DNA of 34,784 nucleotides from Deltaproteobacteria bacterium. GTDB lineage: Bacteria > Desulfobacterota > Desulfobacteria > Desulfobacterales > UBA11574. The stretch is taken from positions 1 through 34,784 of the forward strand of contig JAFDEW010000008.1 in assembly GCA_019310125.1 (NCBI GenBank), in the 5' to 3' direction. The notes beneath the pieces were generated by a model. It was given only the letters and a program-made list of their open reading frames with translations. It was not told the origin of the DNA and did no database searches. Positions 26,153-34,784 of the stretch are shown piece after piece (position 1 is the stretch's first letter; the number at the start of each line of letters is the position of its first letter). Both the position numbers and the translations under genes were made by a program.

Positions 26153-27295
26153 CTACTTTCCGATTCCGACAACATCACTGAGTTCATCCTCCCGGAATAC
26201 CGACAGAGGAGGATCATCCTCAATACTTTTCCCGGGTTCGTACTCGAACCCTTTTTGTGTGCGAAATGAAACGGTTCGAAACAACTCCATCACCGGAATA
26301 TTGTTGGGGCAGGCATTGGAACACTGTCCGCACCCGATACATGCGGTACTCATGTGTGCCAGTCGGGTAATATGATAAAACACGGTATCGGTGGGCATCT
26401 TGATGACACCCTTTCGATTGGCCCATCGAAGGTACTGTATCGGTTCATGGTTAAAAACATCTGTGACAAAGACACATTCCTTACAATAGCAAACCGGACA
26501 GGCCACCCTGCAGTTGTAACAGTTTATGCAGTTGGCGAGATAGATGTTCAGCTTCTCCACGCTGTTGGTGACCGCAGTCGTTTCTTCAAACATGTTATCA
26601 CGATAAGCCGTTCTTTCAGCGATCAGCGATTCAACAACCGTAGCGCGTTCCGGTGGTTCCTCTGCATGAGAAAGATTAAGGTTTCTATAGAGATCCTCTC
26701 CTTTTGAAGTCCGGGCCTGGATCAAAAGGTTGTTGTTGGTATCCATCCCGAAAAGTCCGATTAAAATGTCCGCACCATTGGGGACAGGGTGCTCGCATGC
26801 TTTGCAGGCCGGATTCAAGTCAACCCCTTGCTCGGACATTTTTTTTCCGGATAAGACATTCCGGTAAAATCTTGAAGTGAATTCTGCTTCTTGTCCTCCG
26901 ACAATTTGAGTATAATCGACATTCTTGTATGTTCCCATGCAGTCGATTCCCACCAGCACCACTTCTTCAATCCGGCCTTGCTTGAGCTTCACCAATTCGA
27001 TAAATGCGCGTATTTCACAGGGACGCAATACAACCGCCACTCTTTGTCCCATGGGTTTACGAGTGAGCCGGGAAACAATTTTGGCTGCATTTATGGGAAA
27101 TGCCGGTGCCAGAGGATCGGCACCATTAAGTTGTTCGGGATCGGTCACAAGCGTCGGCATCACTGCATTCTTCATGGGGAGGTGTTGTGGAACCAGAATT
27201 GCACTGATATCATCCAACCGGAGGATGGATCGAAAAAACTCTCGCAGAGTTGCCAAAAGGTCTCCGTCTTTTACTTTGATCTTCGCTGTTTTCAC
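26153..27295 (-). CDS. FrhB/FdhB-like (F420 hydrogenase/formate dehydrogenase beta-type) iron-sulfur protein
   Basis: VAVVLRPCEIRAFIELVKLKQG...VLVGIDCMGT; CINCYNCRVACPVCYCKECVF; CIGCGQCSNACPNNIPVMELF. Confidence 0.78.
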   Translation of the reverse strand: MKTAKIKVKDGDLLATLREFFRSILRLDDISAILVPQHLPMKNAVMPTLVTDPEQLNGADPLAPAFPINAAKIVSRLTRKPMGQRVAVVLRPCEIRAFIELVKLKQGRIEEVVLVGIDCMGTYKNVDYTQIVGGQEAEFTSRFYRNVLSGKKMSEQGVDLNPACKACEHPVPNGADILIGLFGMDTNNNLLIQARTSKGEDLYRNLNLSHAEEPPERATVVESLIAERTAYRDNMFEETTAVTNSVEKLNIYLANCINCYNCRVACPVCYCKECVFVTDVFNHEPIQYLRWANRKGVIKMPTDTVFYHITRLAHMSTACIGCGQCSNACPNNIPVMELFRTVSFRTQKGFEYEPGKSIEDDPPLSVFREDELSDVVGIGK

Positions 27296-27353
27296 CTTAA
27301 AATCTCTCCGAAATAGGGTATGGTTACTGAGTATCTACTACTGGATATTAAAA

Positions 27354-27776
27354 TTATAATACCATCTTTGATTTGGCCTCGTTGGGTCCCAGTCTCTTAA
27401 TTTGTGTTACCATTTTACGAATGGTCTCGGCAAACTGGATTCCGTCGCTGGCGCCAATCCAGGTCAACCGGAGCCGTTCATCGTCAAAGCCGAATTGGGG
27501 AAGGATCTCTTTGAGAAGCTTGATCCGTCTTCGCGCTTTGTAATTTCCGTTGATGTAATGGCAATCTCCGGGGTGACATCCACTGACAAGGACCGCATCT
27601 GCCCCCTCAAGAAAGGCCTTTATCACATATTTGGGGTCAACCATGCCGGTGCACATAACCCGGATCAATCTCACGTTGGCAGGATACCCCAATCTTGAAG
27701 TTCCGGCCAGATCTGCGGCGGTATATGTACACCAGTTACATACAAAAGCGATGATTGTCGGTTCAAAGTCAGCCAT
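27354..27776 (-). CDS. mvhD: MvhD-like hydrogenase iron-sulfur subunit
   Basis: PTIIAFVCNWCTYTAADLAGTSRLGYPANVRLIRVMCTGMVDPKYVIKAFLEGADAVLVSGCHPGDCHYINGNYKARRR. Confidence 0.92.
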   Translation of the reverse strand: MADFEPTIIAFVCNWCTYTAADLAGTSRLGYPANVRLIRVMCTGMVDPKYVIKAFLEGADAVLVSGCHPGDCHYINGNYKARRRIKLLKEILPQFGFDDERLRLTWIGASDGIQFAETIRKMVTQIKRLGPNEAKSKMVL

Positions 27777-27791
27777 GATCCCCCTCCCATT

Positions 27792-30700
27792 TTACATTCC
27801 CACTGAATTCAGTGAATCAATGATTCCTTCGAGTTCTGCAAAAATCTGTTTTTCATTGAAATGTTTGACCTGTGCAGCACCGCTGGGACAAAATCCCGCA
27901 CAACTCCCACATCCTTTGCAAAGGGCTTCATTTACCATGGAGATGCCCGTACGCACGTTATATTCTATGGCGGAATACGGACAGAGCTCAATGCAGGTTT
28001 GGCATCCCGCGCACACGTCCGGATCGATCCATGATATGATCGGAGCAATCTGCACCTTTCCCAGAGTAGCTAATGCCAGGGCTTTGACAGCTGCGCCGGA
28101 TGCCTGGCAAACCGAATCCGGAATATCTTTAGGACCCTGACAGACCCCGGCCAGAAACACCCCGTCCGTAGCAGTATTCAGAGGACCCAGTTTGGGGTGT
28201 TCTTCCAGAAAAAAACCGTCCGCACCCTGGTTGACACCAAAAATTCTGCCAACCTCTTGAGCATCGCTACGGGCCTGAATCGCATTACAGAGGATCACCA
28301 TATCCACGGGAACCCGTATCCTTCGTCCCAAAAGGGTGTCTTCCGCAATGGCAATGAGTTTGCCTTGCTCTTGCGGTTTGATCGCCTGATCGGTAATCTC
28401 CGCCACCTTGCCCCTGATGAAATTGGTTCCTTCTTTCTGACACCTTTCGTAAAACTCTTCGTACCCTTTGCCAAAGCACCGCATGTCAATGTAAAAATTA
28501 AAAATTTGAGCATCGTGGCCTACTTTTTCATGGATGAGATGGGCATACTTGAGGGCGTACATACAGCAAACCCGGGAGCAGTATTTATGATAATTCACAT
28601 CCCGGCTGCCAATGCAGTGAAGAATGGCCACGCTTTTCGGAATTTGGGTGAACTCCCCGGTTTTGTCTCTGATAAGGATCTCGCCGCCGGTGGGTCCCGT
28701 AGCATTGCTGAGACGCTCGAACTCAAGGGCGGTAAAAACATTTGGGTATTTGCCGTAGCCAAACTGCTTCATGGGCGTGGGATCCATGGCGTCGTATCCT
28801 GTGGCGATGATAATGCTCCCAACCTTTACCTCTAATTCTTCTTCTTTCATAGTATGGTCTATGGCGTTTGCCTCACAAACCCGAACGCATTCCATACATT
28901 CACAGCACAGACCGCAATTCAGGCAACGCCGGGCTTCTCGTTGTGCCTCGCTTTCTGAAAAACCAAGGTCCACTTCGTCAAAGGAAATTGCACTGATCTT
29001 TGGGTCCAGGTGCTGTGGATGTGCCCGGGATTTCCGGTAAAGCCCATCCGGAATTTCCTGCCAATCTCGGCCCGGTTGTTCCCGGACCTGAAGCTGTTTT
29101 GCATAAAGGTCCAGATCTTGGCCATTGATATAGCGATGCATTGCTTCGACGGCCTTGTGACCGGCGGCCACCGCCTCTATTACCGTCGCCGGACCCGTGA
29201 CCGTATCGCCTCCGGCAAACACGTCGGGAATGTTTGTTTGCATGGTTTGGGGGTTTACCTTCAAAGTGTTTCGCGGAGACCATTTAAGATCCGGCTCCCG
29301 GTTGGCCCAGGGTGCATGGATTTTCTGACCAATGGCCGGAATCACCGCATCACAGGGGATTACGAATTCGGAGCCGGCCACCGGCACCGGGCGACGGCGT
29401 CCGCTGGCATCCGGCGGCCCCAGTTCGGTTTGGATGCATTCAAAGCCGTGGACTTTTCCTTGTTTTTCAAGAATCTTGACCGGAGCGGTGAGAAACGAAA
29501 AGCGAATTTCTTCCTTTTTAGCGCCTTCAACCTCTTCAGCATAGGCCGGCATTTCGTGCTCCGAGCGACGATAGACCACAGTAATTTCCCGGGCGCCCAG
29601 GCGCTTTGCAACCCGTGCCGCATCAATGGCCACGTTCCCGCCGCCGATGACGACAACTTGTCTGCCGGGGCATGTTTTATCCCCCAAATTTGCTTGTCTT
29701 AAAAAACGAACCGCATCCATAACGCCCCGGGTTTCCTGCTCACCGGGAATGTGCAACTCCAGGGAATCATGAGCGCCAATTCCGAGAAACACAGCGGAGA
29801 ACCCCTGTTCTTTCAAATCGTTGAGTGTAAAATCAGACCCGAACCGGACTCCGGTTTGCGTCTTGACACCCAGGCGAAGAATATAGTCGATCTCCTGATC
29901 AAGAACGTTTTGAGGCAGCCGAAAATCCGGAATTCCCACCCGGAGCATCCCGCCCAAGACGTCAAGGGCCTCAAAAATGGTTACCTGATAGCCCTTTAAC
30001 CGAAGGTAGTATGCTACGGTAAGACCGGAAGGCCCTGACCCGACCACTGCCACTTTTTCCGAACGTTCCTGGATTTCCGGTGGTTCGAGTTCTTTCAGGT
30101 TTGCATGATCGGCGGCAAAGCGCTTCAAATTCCTGATGGCAATGGCCTCATCCATCTCCAACCTTCGGCACTGAGATTCACAAGGATGCGGACAGACTCG
30201 TCCAAGCACTCCCGGCAGCGGCAATCGCTCCATAATTAGCCGGATAGCTTCCCGGTACTTGCCCTGGCTGATGAGCTGGACATAGCCTTGGACATTGATG
30301 CCCGCCGGACAAGCGATCATACAAGGGGCCCGATCTTTTTTATCTATACAAAAGGTAATGGGTACGGCCTGTGGAAATGCTCTGTAAATGGCCGCGCGAT
30401 GGCCCAGCCCCTCATCCCATTCACTCGGGACCGACACCGGACAGACATTCGCACATTCACCACATCCCGTACAAATCCCCTCCTTCACATAACGCGGCTT
30501 ACGACGGATCCTCACCGTGTAGCTGCCAATGAATCCCGACACTTCCGTTACTTCGCTGTATGAGATCAACTCGATGTTTGGGTTCTGGGCCACTTCAACC
30601 ATCTTTGGGGTTCCAATACAGGCGGCACAGTCGAGCGTGGGAAAGGTCTTATCGAATTGAAGCATATGCCCGCCAATGGTAGTGGATTTTTCCACCAGAT

Positions 30701-31202
30701 ATACTTTATGCCCGGCATTGCCGATATCTAACGCGGCTTGCATGCCTGAAATACCGGCACCCACGACCATGATATCAGGATGTACGACGGCCTCACGATC
30801 ATAAAGGCTTTCATGGTAATTGACCCGGTTGATCGCCGCCGCCGCCAGGGTTTTCGCTTTCCGGGTGGCTTCATCTTTGTCCTCGGTGACCCAGGAAACT
30901 TGTTCGCGAACAGAGGCCATCTGGAAAAAATAAGGATTGAGACCGGCCCGCCGGCAAGCCCCTTGAAAGGTCTTTTCATGGAGTCTGGGTGAGCAAGAGG
31001 CTACGACCACCCGGTTAAGGTCAAGTTCCTTAATGTCTTTTTCGATCATCTCCTGGCCCGGGTCCGAACACATAAACTTGTAATCCCGGGCGATCACCAC
31101 ATTTTTCAGCGTTCGGGCAAAGGCCGCCACTTCCTCAACTCGAACCTTGCCGGCGATATTGATCCCGCAATGGCAGACATAAAAACCTAACCTGATGGAC
31201 AT
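27792..31202 (-). CDS. HdrA with an inserted GltD-like (NAD(P)H-dependent glutamate synthase small-subunit type) flavoprotein module
   Basis: HdrA N-terminus MSIRLGFYVCHCGINIAGKVRVEEV...VASCSPRLHEKTF; GltD-type CMIACPAGINVQGYVQLISQGKYREAIRLI...CPHPCESQCRR...VAVVGSGPSGLTVAYYL...VVVIGGGNVAIDAARVAKRLGA; HdrA C-terminus with CAGCQTCIELCPYSAI and CKGCGSCAGFCPSGA. ORF opens at 31319; ATG 31202 with GGGAG upstream is the likely start. Confidence 0.92.
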   Translation of the reverse strand: MSIRLGFYVCHCGINIAGKVRVEEVAAFARTLKNVVIARDYKFMCSDPGQEMIEKDIKELDLNRVVVASCSPRLHEKTFQGACRRAGLNPYFFQMASVREQVSWVTEDKDEATRKAKTLAAAAINRVNYHESLYDREAVVHPDIMVVGAGISGMQAALDIGNAGHKVYLVEKSTTIGGHMLQFDKTFPTLDCAACIGTPKMVEVAQNPNIELISYSEVTEVSGFIGSYTVRIRRKPRYVKEGICTGCGECANVCPVSVPSEWDEGLGHRAAIYRAFPQAVPITFCIDKKDRAPCMIACPAGINVQGYVQLISQGKYREAIRLIMERLPLPGVLGRVCPHPCESQCRRLEMDEAIAIRNLKRFAADHANLKELEPPEIQERSEKVAVVGSGPSGLTVAYYLRLKGYQVTIFEALDVLGGMLRVGIPDFRLPQNVLDQEIDYILRLGVKTQTGVRFGSDFTLNDLKEQGFSAVFLGIGAHDSLELHIPGEQETRGVMDAVRFLRQANLGDKTCPGRQVVVIGGGNVAIDAARVAKRLGAREITVVYRRSEHEMPAYAEEVEGAKKEEIRFSFLTAPVKILEKQGKVHGFECIQTELGPPDASGRRRPVPVAGSEFVIPCDAVIPAIGQKIHAPWANREPDLKWSPRNTLKVNPQTMQTNIPDVFAGGDTVTGPATVIEAVAAGHKAVEAMHRYINGQDLDLYAKQLQVREQPGRDWQEIPDGLYRKSRAHPQHLDPKISAISFDEVDLGFSESEAQREARRCLNCGLCCECMECVRVCEANAIDHTMKEEELEVKVGSIIIATGYDAMDPTPMKQFGYGKYPNVFTALEFERLSNATGPTGGEILIRDKTGEFTQIPKSVAILHCIGSRDVNYHKYCSRVCCMYALKYAHLIHEKVGHDAQIFNFYIDMRCFGKGYEEFYERCQKEGTNFIRGKVAEITDQAIKPQEQGKLIAIAEDTLLGRRIRVPVDMVILCNAIQARSDAQEVGRIFGVNQGADGFFLEEHPKLGPLNTATDGVFLAGVCQGPKDIPDSVCQASGAAVKALALATLGKVQIAPIISWIDPDVCAGCQTCIELCPYSAIEYNVRTGISMVNEALCKGCGSCAGFCPSGAAQVKHFNEKQIFAELEGIIDSLNSVGM

Positions 31203-31272
31203 GACCGCTCCCTTTGTTAGGAAATATAGAAAAGAAAATATTGACGGTCTCGTAAAAAGTCCAACTTCTGCG

Positions 31273-31341
31273 TTGTGCCGCATTTCGAAATCATTCAACG
31301 TACGACAAGTACGCCTCATGATTGCAAAATTTGCACGCCTT
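31273..31341. repeat. Dispersed palindromic repeat, copy 2
   Basis: ttgtgccgcatttcgaaatcattcaacgtacgacaagtacgcctcatgattgcaaaatttgcacgcctt, near-identical to 3531-3600. Confidence 0.8.
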
Positions 31342-31554
31342 GAATTTGAACTTTAGACGATGTTTAATTTTAAAACCAATAGCCGACTGGTGTTTATGAC
31401 GAACTATCTGATTTGGGCAAAAATTTAAAATAGTTTTTCAAACTATAAAAAGATATAAAAAAAATCAACACATTTTACCGGGCGGGATAATGAAGATGGT
31501 TGAATAACGGTGTGACAGACTTTCTTATTTAGGGTTCCATCGATGTTTACCATG

Positions 31555-32583
31555 TCAATAAAAGTCGTTTATTATATCTTCCAGTTCTTTTATGGAAATC
31601 TGATCCACAAAAGACTTGCCCATATCTTCGAGAAACACAAAATATATCCGGTCTCCTTTGCGCTTTTTATCCTTTTGCAACGCATCAAACACTGTTTTTT
31701 TGTCTGCCGGAAGACGGGTAGGAAGTTTTAGATCGCGGAGCAAACTTTTGATCCTTTGGGCATTTTTGGCTTGCAAATGTCCTTTTTTAACGGAAAGCTC
31801 CGAAGCCATAACCATACCGGCACTGACCGCCTCCCCGTGGCGGACACCGGATGTTTTTTCAATAGCATGGCCAAATGTATGCCCGAAATTGAGCTTGCGG
31901 CGTTCTCCTTTTTCTTTTTCATCCCTGTTTACAATGGCTGACTTGATGACAACAGAATCATAAACAAGTCTTTCTATGACTGCGGAGTCAAGTGCTAACG
32001 CTTTTTGATACTGTTCTTCAAGGTACTCAAACAGATCCCCATCTGCTATGGCCGCATGTTTGACAATCTCCGCCAGTCCGCATAAAATTTCTTTTTCAGG
32101 CAAGGTGCTTAGAAGATTAAGATCGCAGATAACAAATTCGGGCTGGCTGAAAACCCCGATCATATTTTTATACCCCTGGAAATTGACACCGTTTTTCCCC
32201 CCCACACTGGCATCCACCTGTGAAAGCAGGGTGGTGGAAACAAAACCGAATTTCACGCCGCGCAGAAAGGTTGATGCGACAAACCCGGTAATATCACAGA
32301 CAATGCCTCCGCCTATTCCCACGATAACGGTTGAACGATCAACCCCGAATTCTACAAGTTTCCCGTAAATATTGCGGACCGTATCGAGGGTTTTTATCTT
32401 CTCGCCGGTTTGGATGGTTATGACGGGATGCGGCGGAAACTTATTTTGATAAAAACGTTTTACATTAACATCCGTGATAATAATAACATTTTCCGAAGGG
32501 ATGTAGTTACCCAAATTCTGCAATTTTTCGCCGACCCTTATGGTTGAACCTGTTGTGCTTCCCTGAATTTCAAGGGTTTTCAT
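31555..32583 (-). CDS. aroB: 3-dehydroquinate synthase
   Basis: VIVGIGGGIVCDITGFVASTFLRGVKFGFVSTTLLSQVDASVGGKNGVNFQGYKNMIG...LNFGHTFGHAIEKTSGVRHGEAVSAGM. Confidence 0.95.
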   Translation of the reverse strand: MKTLEIQGSTTGSTIRVGEKLQNLGNYIPSENVIIITDVNVKRFYQNKFPPHPVITIQTGEKIKTLDTVRNIYGKLVEFGVDRSTVIVGIGGGIVCDITGFVASTFLRGVKFGFVSTTLLSQVDASVGGKNGVNFQGYKNMIGVFSQPEFVICDLNLLSTLPEKEILCGLAEIVKHAAIADGDLFEYLEEQYQKALALDSAVIERLVYDSVVIKSAIVNRDEKEKGERRKLNFGHTFGHAIEKTSGVRHGEAVSAGMVMASELSVKKGHLQAKNAQRIKSLLRDLKLPTRLPADKKTVFDALQKDKKRKGDRIYFVFLEDMGKSFVDQISIKELEDIINDFY

Positions 32584-32777
32584 TATATGCCCTCGCTTTT
32601 TTAGTATTTTTTATTTATTCATTTTGACAAAAACATGGAGAAACCGCAACAATAAATCAACAGAGCACTTGGTCTAATATATAGAATGCGTTAGTAAGGG
32701 TTTTCGGTTCAAAGGTTAAGGTGTTGATTTTAACAGGGCAAACGTACTTGAATCCCAATACAGGGAGAACGCTCCAC

Positions 32778-32973
32778 GACGGCGTATTTCTCTTTCCAAC
32801 CGACTGAAACTTGTGCTTAAGCACCCGTAAGCCCGAGCCGAGCCGGGGTTATTAAGAAAAATTTGTCTCTAAATTATTCCATTGATTTTTTTGTCATAAT
32901 TTCATTTGACTCGGGCTAACGCGTGCTAAAGCCCTTCAAACAGTCAGTCGGTATCCAAGAGAAACACGCCGTC
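32778..32973. repeat. Large imperfect inverted repeat (about 65-bp arms)
   Basis: Left GACGGCGTaTTTCTCTT..ACCGACTGA...TAAGCACccgTAAGCCCGAG; right CTCGGGCTaacGCGTGCTaAAGC...CAGTCAGTCGGT..AAGAGAAAcACGCCGTC. Confidence 0.75.
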
Positions 32974-33027
32974 GCTACGCTACGCCGAAATTAAATGTGG
33001 TTACTCTGTGAATTTTAAAAACAGTTC

Positions 33028-33056
33028 TTGACAGCCGTAAAACAATTGAGTAATAA
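33028..33056 (+). promoter_or_regulatory. Candidate sigma70 promoter for the leader/aroF-pheA transcript
   Basis: TTGACA (33028-33033), 17-bp spacer, TAATAA (33051-33056). Confidence 0.6.
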
Positions 33057-33090
33057 ATTATAAAAATACTGATCATTAGGAATATAATTA

Positions 33091-33174
33091 ATGGCACGAC
33101 GTTATCGCAACAGTTTTACATACGATTTTGGACGTTTCTTTTTTAGTTTTAGGAACGTCCGTCCGGTTGCGTAA
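33091..33174 (+). CDS. Phe/Tyr-rich leader peptide (27 aa) of a transcription attenuator
   Basis: ATG...TAA encodes MARRYRNSFTYDFGRFFFSFRNVRPVA with 6 Phe (three consecutive) and 2 Tyr. Directly precedes alternative hairpins and a U-tract terminator upstream of an aromatic biosynthesis gene. Too short for the supplied ORF track. Confidence 0.82.
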   Translation: MARRYRNSFTYDFGRFFFSFRNVRPVA

Positions 33175-33191
33175 CGACTAAAGTTACAACG

Positions 33192-33233
33192 CCCCGGATG
33201 GACCGAGCCGGTCTGTCCGGGGTTTATTTTTTT
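33192..33233 (+). terminator. Attenuator terminator hairpin
   Basis: CCCCGGAtgGACCgagccGGTCtgTCCGGGG (33192-33222) followed by TTTATTTTTTT. Confidence 0.85.
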
Positions 33234-33236
33234 AAA

Positions 33237-33270
33237 GCCCCGGGAAATAGAATCTCGGGGCTTTTTTTTT
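33237..33270 (+). terminator. Second tandem terminator-like hairpin
   Basis: GCCCCGgga...tctCGGGGC followed by nine T residues. Confidence 0.75.
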
Positions 33271-33300
33271 GGAATTCATTTAAATCAAAGGAGGGTTACC

Positions 33301-34784
33301 ATGATTCTGGTACTGGAAAAAGGGATCACACAGGATCAAAAAAGCAATATCCGGAGCATACTGTTCGGCGAGGGCTATATTGTTCGTGAAATGTCTGAAG
33401 CCGGACAGAATATACTGGGGGCTGTGGGCAAGGGGGGTAAAGACACCGATTTTTTCGAACAGCTTCCCGGCATCGCCAAAGTAATCCCGATATCCACATC
33501 GTTTAAACTGGTAAGCAGACAGTTGCATACCGAAGATACCCTTGTTCAGGTGGGGAATGTGGTTGTGGGTGGAGAACGCATTACAATTATCGCCGGGCCT
33601 TGTGCGGTTGAAAGCAGAAACCAGGCCCTGACCATTGCCAGGGAGGTAAAAAGATACGGGGCGGTCCTGTTTCGCGGCGGCGCCTTCAAACCCAGAACGT
33701 CCCCTTATTCCTTCCAGGGGTTGCAGGAAGAAGGGTTAAAGATACTGGCCGAAGTCCGGGAAGTTACCGGTCTGGGTGTTGTCACCGAAATAACGTCGAT
33801 CGCACAGGCGGACATGATGATGAAGTATGTAGATGTCGTGCAGGTCGGGGCACGCAACATGCAGAATTTTGAACTGTTAAAGTGCGTGGGTCGTATCGGA
33901 AAACCCGTGGTTCTAAAGAGAGGACTTTCGTCCACCATTGAGGAATGGCTGATGTCCGCCGAATATATCCTTTCGGAGGGAAATGAAAACGTTATTTTAT
34001 GTGAACGCGGCATTCGCACCTTTGAACCCTATACCCGTAACACCCTTGATCTTTCTGCAATTCCTGTGCTCAAAACTCTGACGCATTTGCCGGTAATCAT
34101 CGATCCCAGCCACGCAACCGGTATCCGTGAAAAAGTCAGTCCCATGTCACGGGCCGCAATTGCTGCAGGTGCAGACGGATTGATGATAGAGGTGCATCAT
34201 GACCCGGACCGGGCGCTTTCCGACGGCCCCCAAAGTCTTTACCCAAAACAGTTCGGCCAATTAATGCGAGACCTTTATGTGATCGCACCGGTTGTGGGCA
34301 AACAGCTTGATTTTGACTATCTGGATAAGGCTAAAGCCGTTGACCATTTAACGAAAACCAATGGGACAGGAACGCAGAGAGCCGCTTTTTTGGGTGAAAT
34401 GGGAACGTTCAGCCATAAGGCCTGTACGCAGTATTTTGGGGCCCAGGTTACCGCCGTGCCTGCACCTTCATTCAGATCGATATTTGAAGCCGTTAAGAAC
34501 GGCGAGGTTGATTTTGGTGTGGTGCCTTTGGAGAATTCCCTCATGGGCAGCATCCATGAAAACTACGATCTTCTACTGGAATATGATTTGAGGATTGTGG
34601 GCGAAATCACACTGCGTATCATACACTACCTGATCGGCCATCCTGGAGCCGGTACGGATACCATCAAACGGGTTTTTTCTCTCCCCATGGTTTTTCAGCA
34701 ATGCCGACAGTTTCTCGATCGCCATGAAAACTGGGACCTGGTTCCCGACAAGGACACTGCCGGCGCTGTCAGGAAGATCAGCCA
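33301..34784 (+). CDS. DAHP synthase (AroF/KdsA-like class) fused to prephenate dehydratase (partial, runs off window)
   Basis: ATG 33301 after [61 protein letters not shown]...[11 protein letters not shown]. Then [24 protein letters not shown]...[23 protein letters not shown]. Open at the window end, so absent from the ORF track. Confidence 0.92.
   Translation, partial: MILVLEKGITQDQKSNIRSILFGEGYIVREMSEAGQNILGAVGKGGKDTDFFEQLPGIAKVIPISTSFKLVSRQLHTEDTLVQVGNVVVGGERITIIAGPCAVESRNQALTIAREVKRYGAVLFRGGAFKPRTSPYSFQGLQEEGLKILAEVREVTGLGVVTEITSIAQADMMMKYVDVVQVGARNMQNFELLKCVGRIGKPVVLKRGLSSTIEEWLMSAEYILSEGNENVILCERGIRTFEPYTRNTLDLSAIPVLKTLTHLPVIIDPSHATGIREKVSPMSRAAIAAGADGLMIEVHHDPDRALSDGPQSLYPKQFGQLMRDLYVIAPVVGKQLDFDYLDKAKAVDHLTKTNGTGTQRAAFLGEMGTFSHKACTQYFGAQVTAVPAPSFRSIFEAVKNGEVDFGVVPLENSLMGSIHENYDLLLEYDLRIVGEITLRIIHYLIGHPGAGTDTIKRVFSLPMVFQQCRQFLDRHENWDLVPDKDTAGAVRKIS

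Noticed and set aside
27631-28140. 169-aa plus-strand ORF plus others such as 28197-28835 and 29010-29702
   Set aside because: Antisense to mvhD/HdrA-GltD, with no recognisable domains.
20656-31202. Selenocysteine (in-frame TGA) in Hdr proteins
   Set aside because: All Hdr ORFs run through without internal TGA, so no recoding needs to be invoked.
33198-33389. 63-aa plus-strand ORF
   Set aside because: Overlaps the attenuator terminator and the start of the DAHP synthase CDS in another frame.
1-34784. CRISPR arrays, tRNA or rRNA genes
   Set aside because: No regularly spaced direct repeats and no recognisable tRNA cloverleaf or rRNA segments were seen by eye.

Overview
The window looks like a chromosomal segment of a sulfate-reducing, Desulfobacterales-like deltaproteobacterium; this is inferred from the Tmc and Hdr gene content. 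From left to right: (1) bases 1-2.8 kb look like part of an integron cassette array, with four attC-like sites, a HicB antitoxin tail, a HigBA toxin-antitoxin pair, a HEPN-motif defence-like protein and a SAM methyltransferase. (2) bases 3-6.4 kb are a decayed, repeat-rich zone with an in-frame HU/IHF-SIMPL fusion, an HNH protein, and fragments of a PBP4-like and an OYE-like gene. (3) Next come a TPP enzyme, RecQ, a small Xre regulator and a LysM protein. (4) The energy-metabolism core holds tmcD-tmcC-tmcB-tmcA, a PAS histidine kinase and a Usp-REC-Usp protein on the plus strand. It converges on hdrB, hdrC, an HdrA-type protein with an embedded response-regulator receiver (REC) domain, an FrhB/FdhB-like protein, mvhD and an HdrA-GltD fusion on the minus strand. 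(5) The right end has aroB and a DAHP synthase-prephenate dehydratase fusion preceded by what looks like a complete, unannotated Phe/Tyr transcription attenuator. Most notable are the REC domain inside HdrA, closely matched by the Usp-REC-Usp protein in the same locus; the attenuator; the defence-like cassette array; and a pair of about 141-bp hairpin repeats with a conserved interior and covarying terminal stems. No searches or folding programs were run. All homology statements come from motif recognition.
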